NCBI GenBank assembly: GCA_009692065.1
Contig: SHZY01000054.1
Span: 1-36,632, forward strand
Length of the DNA stretch: 36,632 bases
Direction: 5' to 3'
Origin: Gemmataceae bacterium
Lineage (GTDB): Bacteria > Planctomycetota > Planctomycetia > Gemmatales > Gemmataceae
The notes beneath the pieces are model-generated. The model saw only the letters and a program-made list of their open reading frames with translations. It was not told the DNA's origin and did no database searches. Position 1 is the stretch's first letter; every line of letters starts with the position of its first letter. The position numbers and the translations under genes are program-made. Positions 8,477 through 16,432 of this stretch are shown here, piece by piece.

Positions 8477-8501
8477 AGCGCTAACGGGTAAAGTTAGCGC
8501 T
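8477..8501. terminator. Hairpin overlapping the YiiX-like gene stop codon
   Basis: AGCGCTAAC (8477-8485) pairs perfectly with GTTAGCGCT (8493-8501) across a 7-base loop. The TAA of the minus-strand gene (8494-8496) lies in the second arm. The remaining sequence from 8255 to 8476 shows nothing else I recognise beyond the expected HNH promoter region. Confidence 0.6.
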
Positions 8502-9243
8502 TGGCGGCACCGGGGCTCCACGGCAGCGGCGCATAGTAGAGATGGGAAAGATCGATGCGCTCATCGGTGGCGAGATCACGCGGATAGGTCGCATTCGCCC
8601 GGCAATAGTTCGGGTTCAAGATGTGCGCCTTGGTGCAAGCGGCGACCACCAGTTCCGAGCAGAACCAGCGATTGCGGTTGAGATACGTGTGTCCGAACAG
8701 CGTATGCCGCAGCCCGGTCCGTGGGCAGAAGGGGGTGACCAGGAGTGCGATCCGGGCGATCGCAAACCGCTTGTCCTTTTGTGCGTAGGCGAATGCTGTC
8801 AATTCGCGCGACTGGTCGTCCGTCAAGGGCTCGCGGAGGCGACGGACCATAATCTCGCCGGGATAGGCGCGTAGGCGCGCCTCGATGTCGTGGATCTTGA
8901 CCGTTGCTGTCACTGTCTTTGGCCCCGTCATCTCGAACATGGCGGGCTTGCCATCTGCTCCTTCGACCACCATGGCCACATGCGTCGGCGGGGCCGTGTT
9001 GGCCAGTTTGAAGACGAAATGGAAAAGTTTGTTATGATCGTCGCAGAGAATGATATCGCCGGGCTGGGGCTGGTAGGGGGCAGCACGTGGCTCCTGTTTG
9101 GCGTCGAGAGGAGCAGGAGCCGCCATCAGGTAGCCAACCGTGGACGTCGGGCTGGGCATGAACGCGGCGCGCTGGGTTTGGGCATGTGCCAACGTGGTGG
9201 CGAGCAGCAGCACAAGGAGGGAACTCAGCCAACCCGTTTGCAT
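8494..9243 (-). CDS. Exported YiiX/YebB-like permuted NlpC/P60 cysteine peptidase
   Basis: The start at 9243 opens a signal peptide (MQTGWLSSLLVLLLATTLAH). The 249-residue product resembles the YiiX-like circularly permuted papain-fold hydrolases. PQPGDIILCDD is the GD-I strand and THVAMVVEGADG carries the catalytic His. A Tyr/Arg-rich middle section follows, and NRWFCSELVVAA near the C-terminus carries the nucleophilic Cys in the typical C-S-E-L context. Members are thought to cleave amide or thioester bonds in cell-wall peptides or lipids. The exported location fits an envelope role. It is divergent from the methyltransferase gene. Confidence 0.75.
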   Translation of the reverse strand: MQTGWLSSLLVLLLATTLAHAQTQRAAFMPSPTSTVGYLMAAPAPLDAKQEPRAAPYQPQPGDIILCDDHNKLFHFVFKLANTAPPTHVAMVVEGADGKPAMFEMTGPKTVTATVKIHDIEARLRAYPGEIMVRRLREPLTDDQSRELTAFAYAQKDKRFAIARIALLVTPFCPRTGLRHTLFGHTYLNRNRWFCSELVVAACTKAHILNPNYCRANATYPRDLATDERIDLSHLYYAPLPWSPGAAKR

Positions 9244-9355
9244 AGTTGCCTCACTGGATGCGAGAGCGAGCCAGGGTACTTCGTTATCCTTCGTGTCGAA
9301 ATGGAGCGGGAGTTGAATCGCATTGCCCGCGATCAAGGGTCTCCCCCTTTCGCCA

Positions 9356-10153
9356 ATGAGCAAGATCGGCACGATCCGCAAGGTCATCCCGGCCAGCGCT
9401 GCTTACCAGGACCAGGCGCAGGTGGCGTTAGCCAGAGCTTTGCCCAACACTGCGCCTGGCGAAGTTGAGTTTTCCCATGTAGTCTATACCCTGCGCGATG
9501 AGGATCGCGGCGAGCCGGATGCCTCTTTACCAGGATTGTGCATGGCCTTGACCGATGTGGGTTTATCACTTGACAGCGAAGCACCGCCAGCCGACGTGCT
9601 GGCCTTGTTGCGCGAAGCCGATCGGCGCATTGAAGAGTTTCAGCGCGACGGCCGCGTGCCAGGGTTCGTGCCGAGCGATTTTTCACGCGCCTACCGAGTG
9701 CTGCGCGCCGTCGCAGCGACCAGCCTGGCGCCGGGGTCGCTCTTTTGCGAATGGGGCAGCGGCTTCGGCGTCATCAGCTGTCTCGCTGCGATGCTGGAGT
9801 TCGACGCGATCGGCATCGAAATCGACGATGACCTCGTCGATGCTGCGCAACAGCTCGCAGACGATTTTGAGCTGCCGGTCGAGTTTATCCGTGGCAGCTT
9901 TTTGCCCGCCGGGTGCAAGGTGGATGCCAAGGAACGCGACGGCTTCGCCTGGCTCGCGACTGACGAGCGCCGCCCGACCCAGGAGCGCGAACTAGAGCCG
10001 AGCGATTTCGACGTCATCTTCGCCTATCCCTGGCCCGACGAGGAAGACGCCACCGCCGCCATCTTTGATCGCTATGCCAGCAAGGGCGCGATTCTCATTA
10101 CCTATCACGGTGGCGACGAGTTTCGCGCCCGCCGAAAAACACGTCGGAAATGA
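9356..10153 (+). CDS. Class I SAM-dependent methyltransferase-like protein
   Basis: A Rossmann-type SAM-binding core is visible. LFCEWGSGFGVISCLAAMLE is motif I with the glycine loop. IGIEIDDDLVDAAQQLADD is the acidic end of strand 2 expected to bind the ribose hydroxyls. Later, FDVIFAYPWPDEEDATAAIF is the motif IV region and GAILITYHGGDEF is strand 5. The substrate is unknown. The start is uncertain: ATG 9356 gives 265 residues, while ATG 9542 would keep the whole fold and remove a poorly conserved-looking leader. Neither has a strong ribosome site. The C-terminus ends in a basic RARRKTRRK tail. Confidence 0.65.
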   Translation: MSKIGTIRKVIPASAAYQDQAQVALARALPNTAPGEVEFSHVVYTLRDEDRGEPDASLPGLCMALTDVGLSLDSEAPPADVLALLREADRRIEEFQRDGRVPGFVPSDFSRAYRVLRAVAATSLAPGSLFCEWGSGFGVISCLAAMLEFDAIGIEIDDDLVDAAQQLADDFELPVEFIRGSFLPAGCKVDAKERDGFAWLATDERRPTQERELEPSDFDVIFAYPWPDEEDATAAIFDRYASKGAILITYHGGDEFRARRKTRRK

Positions 10154-10253
10154 GCTGCACGGGTCACGGCACCGACGTGGCCGCGCAAAAGCGGCGCATG
10201 CGCAACATCTTAACAGCGCCGCCGACTTTTCTCGGTCGCGCCTCCATCCCTGA

Positions 10254-10283
10254 TTGACCTGACACGGTTGTAAAGATTATGCT
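10254..10283 (+). promoter_or_regulatory. Possible promoter upstream of the 51-residue ORF
   Basis: TTGACC at 10254-10259 and TATGCT at 10278-10283 are 18 bases apart, 120 bases before the ATG at 10404. It is the only promoter-like pair I see in the 250-bp gap after the methyltransferase gene. Confidence 0.3.
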
Positions 10284-10403
10284 GGGAAGCGGTGTGGCAA
10301 CGCACGTGAGCGTTTGCCTGACCCTGCAAGTTTTGCGCTCGCCCGCCCGATTCCAACCGTTCAGTTCGGTGTCACCACGTTCTCTTACTGCGGAGAGTAT
10401 GAC

Positions 10404-10559
10404 ATGTTCTTTCCGACTCAGCATGAGCCTACGGAATGGATTCGGACCAGCGACTGCTACGGCAGCGACGAAGTTCCGCCCTTGCTGCTTCTCCCCGGCG
10501 ACGGCCTGATTGATTACTACGAGGACAAGATGGATTTCGATGTCGGCATCGGCGATTGA
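10404..10559 (+). CDS. Hypothetical small acidic protein (51 residues)
   Basis: ATG 10404 is preceded by GGAGAG at seven-base spacing, one of the better ribosome sites in the window. The product begins MFFPTQHEPTEWIRTSDCYG, continues with a Pro/Leu-rich stretch (VPPLLLLPGDG), and ends in a very acidic tail (YYEDKMDFDVGIGD). It has no signal peptide or recognised domain. It ends two bases before the end of the convergent DUF885 gene. A longer frame opens upstream with a TTG at 10314, but without a ribosome site. The gene is supported mainly by the ribosome site and its non-random composition. Confidence 0.45.
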   Translation: MFFPTQHEPTEWIRTSDCYGSDEVPPLLLLPGDGLIDYYEDKMDFDVGIGD

Positions 10560-10561
10560 TT

Positions 10562-12328
10562 TCATCTCGCCCGCTTCAATCGCTCCCGCGTCACCTCCGG
10601 CAGATACTTCACCGGCAGGCTGCCGTGCGCCAGCGCCGCCTCGTGGAAGCGGCCTAAATCGAAACTCTCGCCAAGTTCATTTTGCACGCCGCGGCGCAAG
10701 CGTTGGAACGCCATGCGGCCAACGAAGTACGTCGAGAGCTGGCAGGAGCTTTGCTTGGCGCGCAGGATCTTCAGGATCGCCTCGGCTTCCGACTGGAACG
10801 CGCGCAGGATCAAAAAGAGGATCGCGTCCTCGTCGGTGATGTCGGTGCAGTGCATCTTGTAATCGAGAATCGCATTGCAGACCGTCCGCATGTACCACTT
10901 GAGCTGATGCAGCCGCAGCTTCGGATCGCCTTGTCCGTAGCCCTCGTCGAGCATCACCTTCTCGGTGTAGACGGCCCAGCCCTCGGCAAAGACGCCGGAC
11001 TGCAGGACTTTGCGGATGAGCGACGGATGCCGATTGGCGTACTCCAGCTGCACGTAGTGGCCCGGATACGCTTCGTGGATCGTCAGGATTTGCACGATGT
11101 GGCGGTTGTATTCCTCCATGAAACTCTTGACGCGGCGTGCGTCCCAATCCCTGGGCGGCGGACTGATCGCGTAGTAGCTGGCGGCCTTGGCATCGAGCGG
11201 CGGGGCGGGGTTCAGATACGCGATCGAGAAGCCGCGCTGGAACTCTGGCATCTCGATGATCTTGAGCCGGTCTGGCTCGGGCAGCCGCAGAATGTCCCTG
11301 TCCTTGATGAATCGCTTGATCTTCTCGACGCCGGCTTTTGCATCAACGATCAAGTCGTCGGCTTTGCCGTGCTCCTTGCTCGTTTCTTCAAGCACGAGAC
11401 GGATGGTCTCGCGGCGGCCCTTGTCGTCATCGACCGGCAGGACTTTCTTCGGAAACACCTGATGCCAAAGCTGGTAGGCGATGACGTACATCTCATTCTC
11501 GACGCGCACCGCCTCGACCTCCGCTTCCTTCAGCACCTCGTCGGCGGTCACGCCGGCATCGAGTTCGAGGAGCATTTTTTCAGCGAAGAGCTTCTTGCCA
11601 ATCCGCCAGTTTCCCGTGGAGCGTGGCAGCACATCGTCTTCGAGAAATCTCTGATACTCCTTCAGGACGGGGACGAGCGCCTTGCTGGCTATTTTCAGGT
11701 CGCTGTTCGCTGCATCGTCGCCGGCCAGATCGAAGATGGCCTTGTCGTAGAAGGCGATCGCCCCGCGGTTTTGCTTGATGGCGACTTCGGTCAACACTTT
11801 GGGCGGGTTCTTGATGCTGGCCTTGGCAGCCGCGACGATCCGCGCAATCTGCGTGATGCGCGACGCCGCGTTGCGCACGTTGATCGGCTGCGGCAGCGTC
11901 GATTGCGTCAGCAAGGAGTAGACGCTCTCGGTGATGTAGTGGTTATAGACGCGCGGATCGTTCTCGAAGGATCTGGTATTGTCCGCGAGCCAGAGCTCTT
12001 TCTTGAGTTCGTGCTGCCAGATTTCGAAATCGATCTGAGCAGAACGATTCAGTTTCTTGTAATCGACCTTCTGCGGCACCTCGGCAAGCGTCTTGCGCGT
12101 GCGCTCGATGGACGCCTTGCGCGCCTTGGGTGCGACATCGTCGAGTCTGTCGTCGTAGTCGTGATTGCCGGCCCGCGTCGCCCAGAGCGGATGCAGCTTG
12201 AACTCGTTGTCGAGATATTGCTTGAAGTGCTTCTGGAGCTTCATGTCTTCCGTCTCCGGCTGGGCGACCGATTGGGCCAATGGCAGACCGCTGACGAACA
12301 ACAACATTGCGATGCAGGCGCGTTTCAT
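10562..12328 (-). CDS. Secreted DUF885-family (M32-like zinc metallopeptidase-related) protein
   Basis: A 588-residue protein with a signal peptide (MKRACIAMLLFVSGLPLAQS) and the DUF885 architecture, an all-helical peptidase-like fold. HEAYPGH at about residues 418-424 is the family's variant of the HExxH zinc site. About 30 residues later comes FAEGWAVYTEKVMLDEG, whose Glu is the expected third zinc ligand. QLKWYMRTVCNAILDYKMHC and the C-terminal TYFVGRMAFQRLRRG also fit the family. Members are presumed peptidases; substrates are mostly unknown. The start at 12328 is chosen for the signal peptide. It is divergent from the amidohydrolase gene with a 59-bp gap. Confidence 0.88.
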   Translation of the reverse strand: MKRACIAMLLFVSGLPLAQSVAQPETEDMKLQKHFKQYLDNEFKLHPLWATRAGNHDYDDRLDDVAPKARKASIERTRKTLAEVPQKVDYKKLNRSAQIDFEIWQHELKKELWLADNTRSFENDPRVYNHYITESVYSLLTQSTLPQPINVRNAASRITQIARIVAAAKASIKNPPKVLTEVAIKQNRGAIAFYDKAIFDLAGDDAANSDLKIASKALVPVLKEYQRFLEDDVLPRSTGNWRIGKKLFAEKMLLELDAGVTADEVLKEAEVEAVRVENEMYVIAYQLWHQVFPKKVLPVDDDKGRRETIRLVLEETSKEHGKADDLIVDAKAGVEKIKRFIKDRDILRLPEPDRLKIIEMPEFQRGFSIAYLNPAPPLDAKAASYYAISPPPRDWDARRVKSFMEEYNRHIVQILTIHEAYPGHYVQLEYANRHPSLIRKVLQSGVFAEGWAVYTEKVMLDEGYGQGDPKLRLHQLKWYMRTVCNAILDYKMHCTDITDEDAILFLILRAFQSEAEAILKILRAKQSSCQLSTYFVGRMAFQRLRRGVQNELGESFDLGRFHEAALAHGSLPVKYLPEVTRERLKRAR

Positions 12329-12387
12329 GACGAGGATCCCGATTGAATTTGGCAATATGATAAGGAATAACATATGGGACCCTGGCC

Positions 12388-13608
12388 ATGAACCAAATTC
12401 TCATTACCGCCGACCGTCTTTGGGACGGCAGCGGCGCCGCGACGATGCAGCGCCCCGTGGTGCGCGTCGCGGCTGGCAAGATCGACAGCGTCGAAGGCGC
12501 CTTGCTGTCGCCTGCAACCTGCTCGGGCGAGCGCGTCGATTTCCCCGGCTGCACGATTCTGCCCGGCTTCATCGACACGCATGTGCATCTCGTGATGGGA
12601 GCGCTCGACACCAGCGCCGCGATCATCGAGCAAATTGCCGGCGACAGCGAAGCCCAGCTCCTGGCGCGCATCGAGGGCAACGCACGCAAAGCACTGAGCG
12701 TCGGGCTGACAACGGTGCGCGACTGCGGCGGCACCAAGACGCACGTGCAGCAGGTGCGCGATCGCATTCGCCGCGGTGAAATCGTCGGCCCGGACATCCT
12801 CGCGTGCGGCTCTCCGATCACGACCACGCTGGGCCATTGCCATTGGCTCGGGCTGGTCGCCGACTCGTATGAGGAAGTCGAACGCGCCGCCCAGCGGATG
12901 CTGGCCGAGGATGTGGACTTTCTCAAAGTCATGGCGACCGGCGGCAACATGACGCCGACCTCGAACCCGATGACGGCGCAGTACAATGCGCGAACGCTGG
13001 CGAGAATAACGGAAATCGGGCGTAACGCGAACAAGCACGCGGCGGCGCATGTCCTCAGCCAGGCCGCCCTGGCCTCGGTCGTCGCTGCCAATTATCGTAC
13101 CATCGAACACTGCGACTGGCGCGTCGAGGAATGGCGCTACGAGTTCGATCCGGAGCTGGCGCGCCGGATGATCGATCAGAATCAGTTCGCCGGCCTGACG
13201 ATGTCGGGCTTCACCCGGCGGGCGTTCGATCCCAGGCTGCGCAACCTCGATCTGCCGCCCATCAAACGGCTCGACGCACGCTTCGCTTGTGAGCGACAGA
13301 TGATCGACTTCGGCGTCCGCTACACCTTGCACACCGACGCCGGCGTGACCCTCTGCCCGATCGAAAAATTCGCGCTCGGCATGCGCGCCGCCGAGGTCGA
13401 GCTGAAGTTGACGCCGAGTGAGGTCCTGCGGGCCGCCACGTCGAGCGCGGCCGAGGCGATCTGCTTGCCGGATCGCGGCGTGCTGCAGGCGGGCAAGCGT
13501 GCGGATCTCGTTGTGGCCGAAGGCGATCCGACTCGCGATCTGCAGGCACTCGAAAACATCCGCGCGGTGATGAAGGCGGGCGTGTGGTATCACCGCCTCC
13601 CCGTTTAG
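12388..13608 (+). CDS. Metal-dependent amidohydrolase family protein (imidazolonepropionase/prolidase-like)
   Basis: A 406-residue TIM-barrel hydrolase with all expected metal-site residues. FIDTHVHL holds His65 and His67, and DFLKVMATGG holds Lys180, likely carboxylated to bridge two metals. KHAAAHVLSQ holds His221, TIEHCDW holds His241, and LHTDAGVT holds Asp317. The C-terminal ADLVVAEGDPTRDLQALENI is the small beta domain typical of dipeptidase- and imidazolonepropionase-like members. It probably hydrolyses a cyclic amide or an X-Pro-type dipeptide; the exact substrate cannot be told. No histidine-degradation genes are nearby. The TAG stop at 13606-13608 lies inside a palindrome. Confidence 0.87.
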   Translation: MNQILITADRLWDGSGAATMQRPVVRVAAGKIDSVEGALLSPATCSGERVDFPGCTILPGFIDTHVHLVMGALDTSAAIIEQIAGDSEAQLLARIEGNARKALSVGLTTVRDCGGTKTHVQQVRDRIRRGEIVGPDILACGSPITTTLGHCHWLGLVADSYEEVERAAQRMLAEDVDFLKVMATGGNMTPTSNPMTAQYNARTLARITEIGRNANKHAAAHVLSQAALASVVAANYRTIEHCDWRVEEWRYEFDPELARRMIDQNQFAGLTMSGFTRRAFDPRLRNLDLPPIKRLDARFACERQMIDFGVRYTLHTDAGVTLCPIEKFALGMRAAEVELKLTPSEVLRAATSSAAEAICLPDRGVLQAGKRADLVVAEGDPTRDLQALENIRAVMKAGVWYHRLPV

Positions 13609-13638
13609 CGCTCGCAGAGCGCCATGCGAGCGCTAAAC
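13603..13638. repeat. Palindrome supplying the amidohydrolase stop codon
   Basis: GTTTAGCGCTCGCA (13603-13616) pairs perfectly with 13625-13638. It shares the GTTTAGCG...CGCTAAAC core with the copies at 27591 and 30521. The TAG at 13606-13608 is part of the first arm. Confidence 0.7.
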
Positions 13639-13657
13639 CAACCAAGGAACCAGCTTC

Positions 13658-14068
13658 ATGCCCGCAGGCTACTCCGGCACACCGCTTGCCAAGAAGCTCG
13701 GCTACAAGCCGGGCCTTCGCGCCTTCGTTGACGGCGCGCCGGCCAACTATCGCGAACTACTGGAGCCGCTTCCCGATGACGTGACCTTCGTCAACACGAT
13801 CGAAAAGAATCTCGACCTGATCCACCTCTTCACCAATAGCGCCAAGGAATTGGCCGCCAAGCTCAAACGCTACATCAAGAGAATAAAGCCGAACGGCACG
13901 ATCTGGGTGTCGTGGCCGAAGAAGGCGTCGAAGGTGCCGACCGACATCACGGAAGACGTGATCCGCAAGCTGGCGCTGGCGACGGTGCTCGTGGACGTGA
14001 AGGTGTGCGCCGTCGATGAAGTGTGGTCGGGGTTGAAGCTGGTGATACGGACGGAGTTCCGAGCCTGA
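13658..14068 (+). CDS. DUF3052 family protein
   Basis: A 136-residue protein. It opens with MPAGYSGTPLAKKLGYKPGL, the family hallmark. The middle has KLKRYIKRIKPNGTIWVSWP and the end TVLVDVKVCAVDEVWSGLKL, both typical of DUF3052. It is soluble and the family's function is unknown. It follows the amidohydrolase by 49 bp on the same strand, with a palindrome between them, so co-transcription is possible but not certain. Its TGA (14066-14068) lies in the next palindrome. Confidence 0.85.
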   Translation: MPAGYSGTPLAKKLGYKPGLRAFVDGAPANYRELLEPLPDDVTFVNTIEKNLDLIHLFTNSAKELAAKLKRYIKRIKPNGTIWVSWPKKASKVPTDITEDVIRKLALATVLVDVKVCAVDEVWSGLKLVIRTEFRA

Positions 14069-14113
14069 AGCGTAAGCGAAGTGGGAGTTACTTCGGTTAC
14101 GCTTCAGGCTCGG
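14059..14113. terminator. Large palindrome between convergent DUF3052 and sulfatase genes
   Basis: Arms of 24 bp at 14059-14082 and 14090-14113 are complementary with one mismatch. The core is GAGCCTGAAGCGTAAGCGAA. It contains the DUF3052 stop codon and ends six bases before the sulfatase stop on the other strand. A decayed relative lies at 21018-21072. Confidence 0.7.
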
Positions 14114-14119
14114 ATTCAT

Positions 14120-15493
14120 TCACTCCAAATCCTTCCGCAATCGCTCCCAGCGTGCCCGCAGTTGCCGAAGCGTCTGCTGATGTTCAAGCAGCGACGCCAG
14201 GTCGCGTTCTTGCAGCGGGTCCGCTTGCAAATCGTAAAGCTCTTCGACCGGATTGCTCGCACCTTTTAGCCAGCGCAGGTACGTCCAGCGCGTCGTGCGG
14301 ACGCCCTCTGACGGCGGGATGATCTTCGTTACGGCGTGGTGCTCGTAGAACCAGTCCTCGCGCCATTTCGGCGACTCGCCGCGAACCCATGGCCGCAGGC
14401 TTGATCCCTGCATCGTTTTCGGAATCGCGACGCCAGCGTACTCGAGCATCGTCGGCGCCAGGTCGATGTTGAGGGCCATCGCGTCCACGCTGCGATTGCG
14501 ATGCTCCTTCGGCACCCCGGGATCGAAGACGATCAACGGCACGCGGATCGATTCCTCGTACAGATACCACTTGTCCGCCAGGCCGTGCTCGCCGAAGAAG
14601 TAGCCGTTGTCGGACGTAAAGATGATGATGGTGTCGTCCGCCAGACCCAATCGCTCCAGCTCGGCGATAATGTGGCCAATCTCGCGATCCATGCCGGTCA
14701 CCAGGCGATAGTAATCGCGCAGGATGGTCTGGAACATTTCCTCAGTCTTGAATCGGCGCTCCCAGCGCTTGCGGCTTTCCGAATCCTGCACGAACTTCGG
14801 CAATGCCAGGAAATGCTTCGGATCGGCGGTCTTCGGAATCGGGAACGTCACGTCTTTGAAGAGATTCTCATCGCGCGGATCGGGCGGGAACTCGCGCTTG
14901 GCGGCATCCATCGCGTGCGGGCATTTGAAACTGAGCGACAGGCAGAACGGCTGGTCCTTCTTGCAACCCTGCAAGAATTCGAGCGCCTGATCGCCCATGC
15001 GGTGCGTGAGATGGACGGTCTCGCCCTTGCCGAAGTAGGCGCCTTGGCCCGGGAAGCCCTTCCAGTAATCGAACGACGCCGCGGGCATTTTCGTGCCGAC
15101 GCCGAACTTGCCGATGAAGCCGACGCGGTAGCCGGCTATCTTCAGGAGCATCGGATAGGTGCGGGCGTAGGCGTCGGGCGTGAACGCGGTGGCGAAGTCG
15201 TTGATCTTGTGGCGGCGCGCATACTGCCCCGACAGGATGCTGGCCCGGCTGACGGCACAGATCGACGTCGTGACAAACGTGTTGCGGAAGTTGACGCCGC
15301 GCTTCGCCAGCGCGTCGAGGTTCGGCGTTCTGGCGAGCTTGTCGCCCGTGCAGCCGAGCACGTTCCAGCGCAGATCGTCAGCCAGCAGGAAGACGATGTT
15401 CGGGCGTTTCTTCTTCGGCTCATCGGCGCGGGCTGGGAGCACTCCGAGAGTGAGCAGAATTGTGCATGCCAGAAAAATAACACATCGCTGCAT
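14120..15493 (-). CDS. Secreted sulfatase (type I, formylglycine-dependent)
   Basis: A 457-residue alkaline-phosphatase-fold sulfatase with a signal peptide (MQRCVIFLACTILLTLGVLP). RPNIVFLLADDLRWNVLG carries metal ligands Asp39-Asp40. The formylglycine site is TTSICAVSRASILSGQYARR: Cys79 would be oxidised by a sulfatase-modifying enzyme, and Arg83 follows. The third position of this C-x-(P/A)-x-R site is Val rather than Pro or Ala. DDTIIIFTSDNGYFFGEHGL supplies the later Asp-Asn metal ligands. The substrate is probably a sulfated polysaccharide, as for most planctomycete sulfatases. It starts four bases after the end of the DUF1559 gene and is probably co-transcribed with it. Confidence 0.92.
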   Translation of the reverse strand: MQRCVIFLACTILLTLGVLPARADEPKKKRPNIVFLLADDLRWNVLGCTGDKLARTPNLDALAKRGVNFRNTFVTTSICAVSRASILSGQYARRHKINDFATAFTPDAYARTYPMLLKIAGYRVGFIGKFGVGTKMPAASFDYWKGFPGQGAYFGKGETVHLTHRMGDQALEFLQGCKKDQPFCLSLSFKCPHAMDAAKREFPPDPRDENLFKDVTFPIPKTADPKHFLALPKFVQDSESRKRWERRFKTEEMFQTILRDYYRLVTGMDREIGHIIAELERLGLADDTIIIFTSDNGYFFGEHGLADKWYLYEESIRVPLIVFDPGVPKEHRNRSVDAMALNIDLAPTMLEYAGVAIPKTMQGSSLRPWVRGESPKWREDWFYEHHAVTKIIPPSEGVRTTRWTYLRWLKGASNPVEELYDLQADPLQERDLASLLEHQQTLRQLRARWERLRKDLE

Positions 15494-15497
15494 GGCC

Positions 15498-16358
15498 TCA
15501 CTCTCCTCGCCGCGCCAGTTGACCAAGCAAGGCTTCGTTGACGCTGGGCGCCAGGGAACGGACGCTGCCGTCGGCCATCAGAAAATTGACGGTGCTGTGC
15601 CAGCTGCCGAAGTTGTTGTTGAACGGAGCATCGATAGAAGGTGCGAGCGCAAAGCCCGGCCCCGCGTTGCGCGAGAAGCTGGCGAGATTCTGGCCGCTGT
15701 AGAGCGTGCCGTCGCCGACCGCGGCGTCGCCCATACGATCGACGGGAACATGCTTCTCGCCGAGCAAGAGCGTGTTCGACTGCCCGCGCTTGAGCGAGGC
15801 CAAGCTGGTGAGGCTTTGCCAGGCGAACGTACGGTCCTCGTTGATATGGATCAGCCTGGCGTCGACAAGCGCGCCGTTGTCCCCGGCTCCATCGCCGGCG
15901 ACGCTGGCGTAATCGCCGAGTCCGCCGGGAAAATGCACGCCCTTCGCATCGAGGTCGCCGACGCTGCTCAGCGTATCCAGCCGGGTGCGCGTGGGGCAGA
16001 AATGGAAGATGACGCGGGCTTCGCGCACCTTGGTGGGCTGAGCAAAGTACGATTGCTGCACATCCCACTTGAGCAGTGGATGCTCGCTGAGCATGTGCGG
16101 AGCGATCAGCACCGCCCAGGTTGCGTAGCCGTCGGCGATGCGCGACGGCGGGAAGTATTGCCGGGCGTTCGGGTCTTCCGGCTTGCCGTGATAGGCGTGC
16201 ACTGCTCCGCCGAGGACGCGCAAATTGTTCTTGCACATCTCGCGCTGCGCGTTCTCGCGGTGACGGGCGATCATGACGATCCCCAAACCGCCGACGAGGA
16301 TGCACAGAACAAGGACGACAAGAACTTCGAGCACGGTAATGCCGTGACGGGGAGACAT
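15498..16358 (-). CDS. DUF1559 protein with type IV prepilin-like N-terminus
   Basis: A 286-residue protein. The N-terminus RHGITVLEVLVVLVLCILVG has the prepilin cleavage and methylation pattern: Gly6 before Ile7, Glu at position 5 of the mature chain, then a 20-residue hydrophobic helix. A disulfide-prone, Gly-rich C-terminal domain follows, ending in the DUF1559 hallmark SWHSTVNFLMADGSVRSLAP. Such pseudopilins are hugely expanded in planctomycetes and sit in a general secretion or surface apparatus; their exact role is unknown. No clear ribosome site precedes 16358. It lies four bases upstream of the sulfatase gene in the same direction. Confidence 0.87.
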   Translation of the reverse strand: MSPRHGITVLEVLVVLVLCILVGGLGIVMIARHRENAQREMCKNNLRVLGGAVHAYHGKPEDPNARQYFPPSRIADGYATWAVLIAPHMLSEHPLLKWDVQQSYFAQPTKVREARVIFHFCPTRTRLDTLSSVGDLDAKGVHFPGGLGDYASVAGDGAGDNGALVDARLIHINEDRTFAWQSLTSLASLKRGQSNTLLLGEKHVPVDRMGDAAVGDGTLYSGQNLASFSRNAGPGFALAPSIDAPFNNNFGSWHSTVNFLMADGSVRSLAPSVNEALLGQLARRGE

Positions 16359-16380
16359 AAGGGTTTAACCTTGCGCGAGG

Positions 16381-16400
16381 TGCGCGAAACCGCCGAGCGA
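16381..16400. repeat. Half-copy of a palindromic element
   Basis: These 20 bases are the exact reverse complement of 34288-34307, the left arm of the palindrome near the alpha/beta hydrolase gene. No matching second arm follows here. It lies in the 74-bp gap between the gamma-glutamyltransferase and DUF1559 genes. Confidence 0.6.
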
Positions 16401-16432
16401 GCCATGACTACGCAATCGATCATCACACGTCG

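Noticed and set aside
10682..12346. Long plus-strand ORF opposite the DUF885 gene
   Set aside because: Shadow of the minus-strand gene with the HEAYPGH zinc motif.
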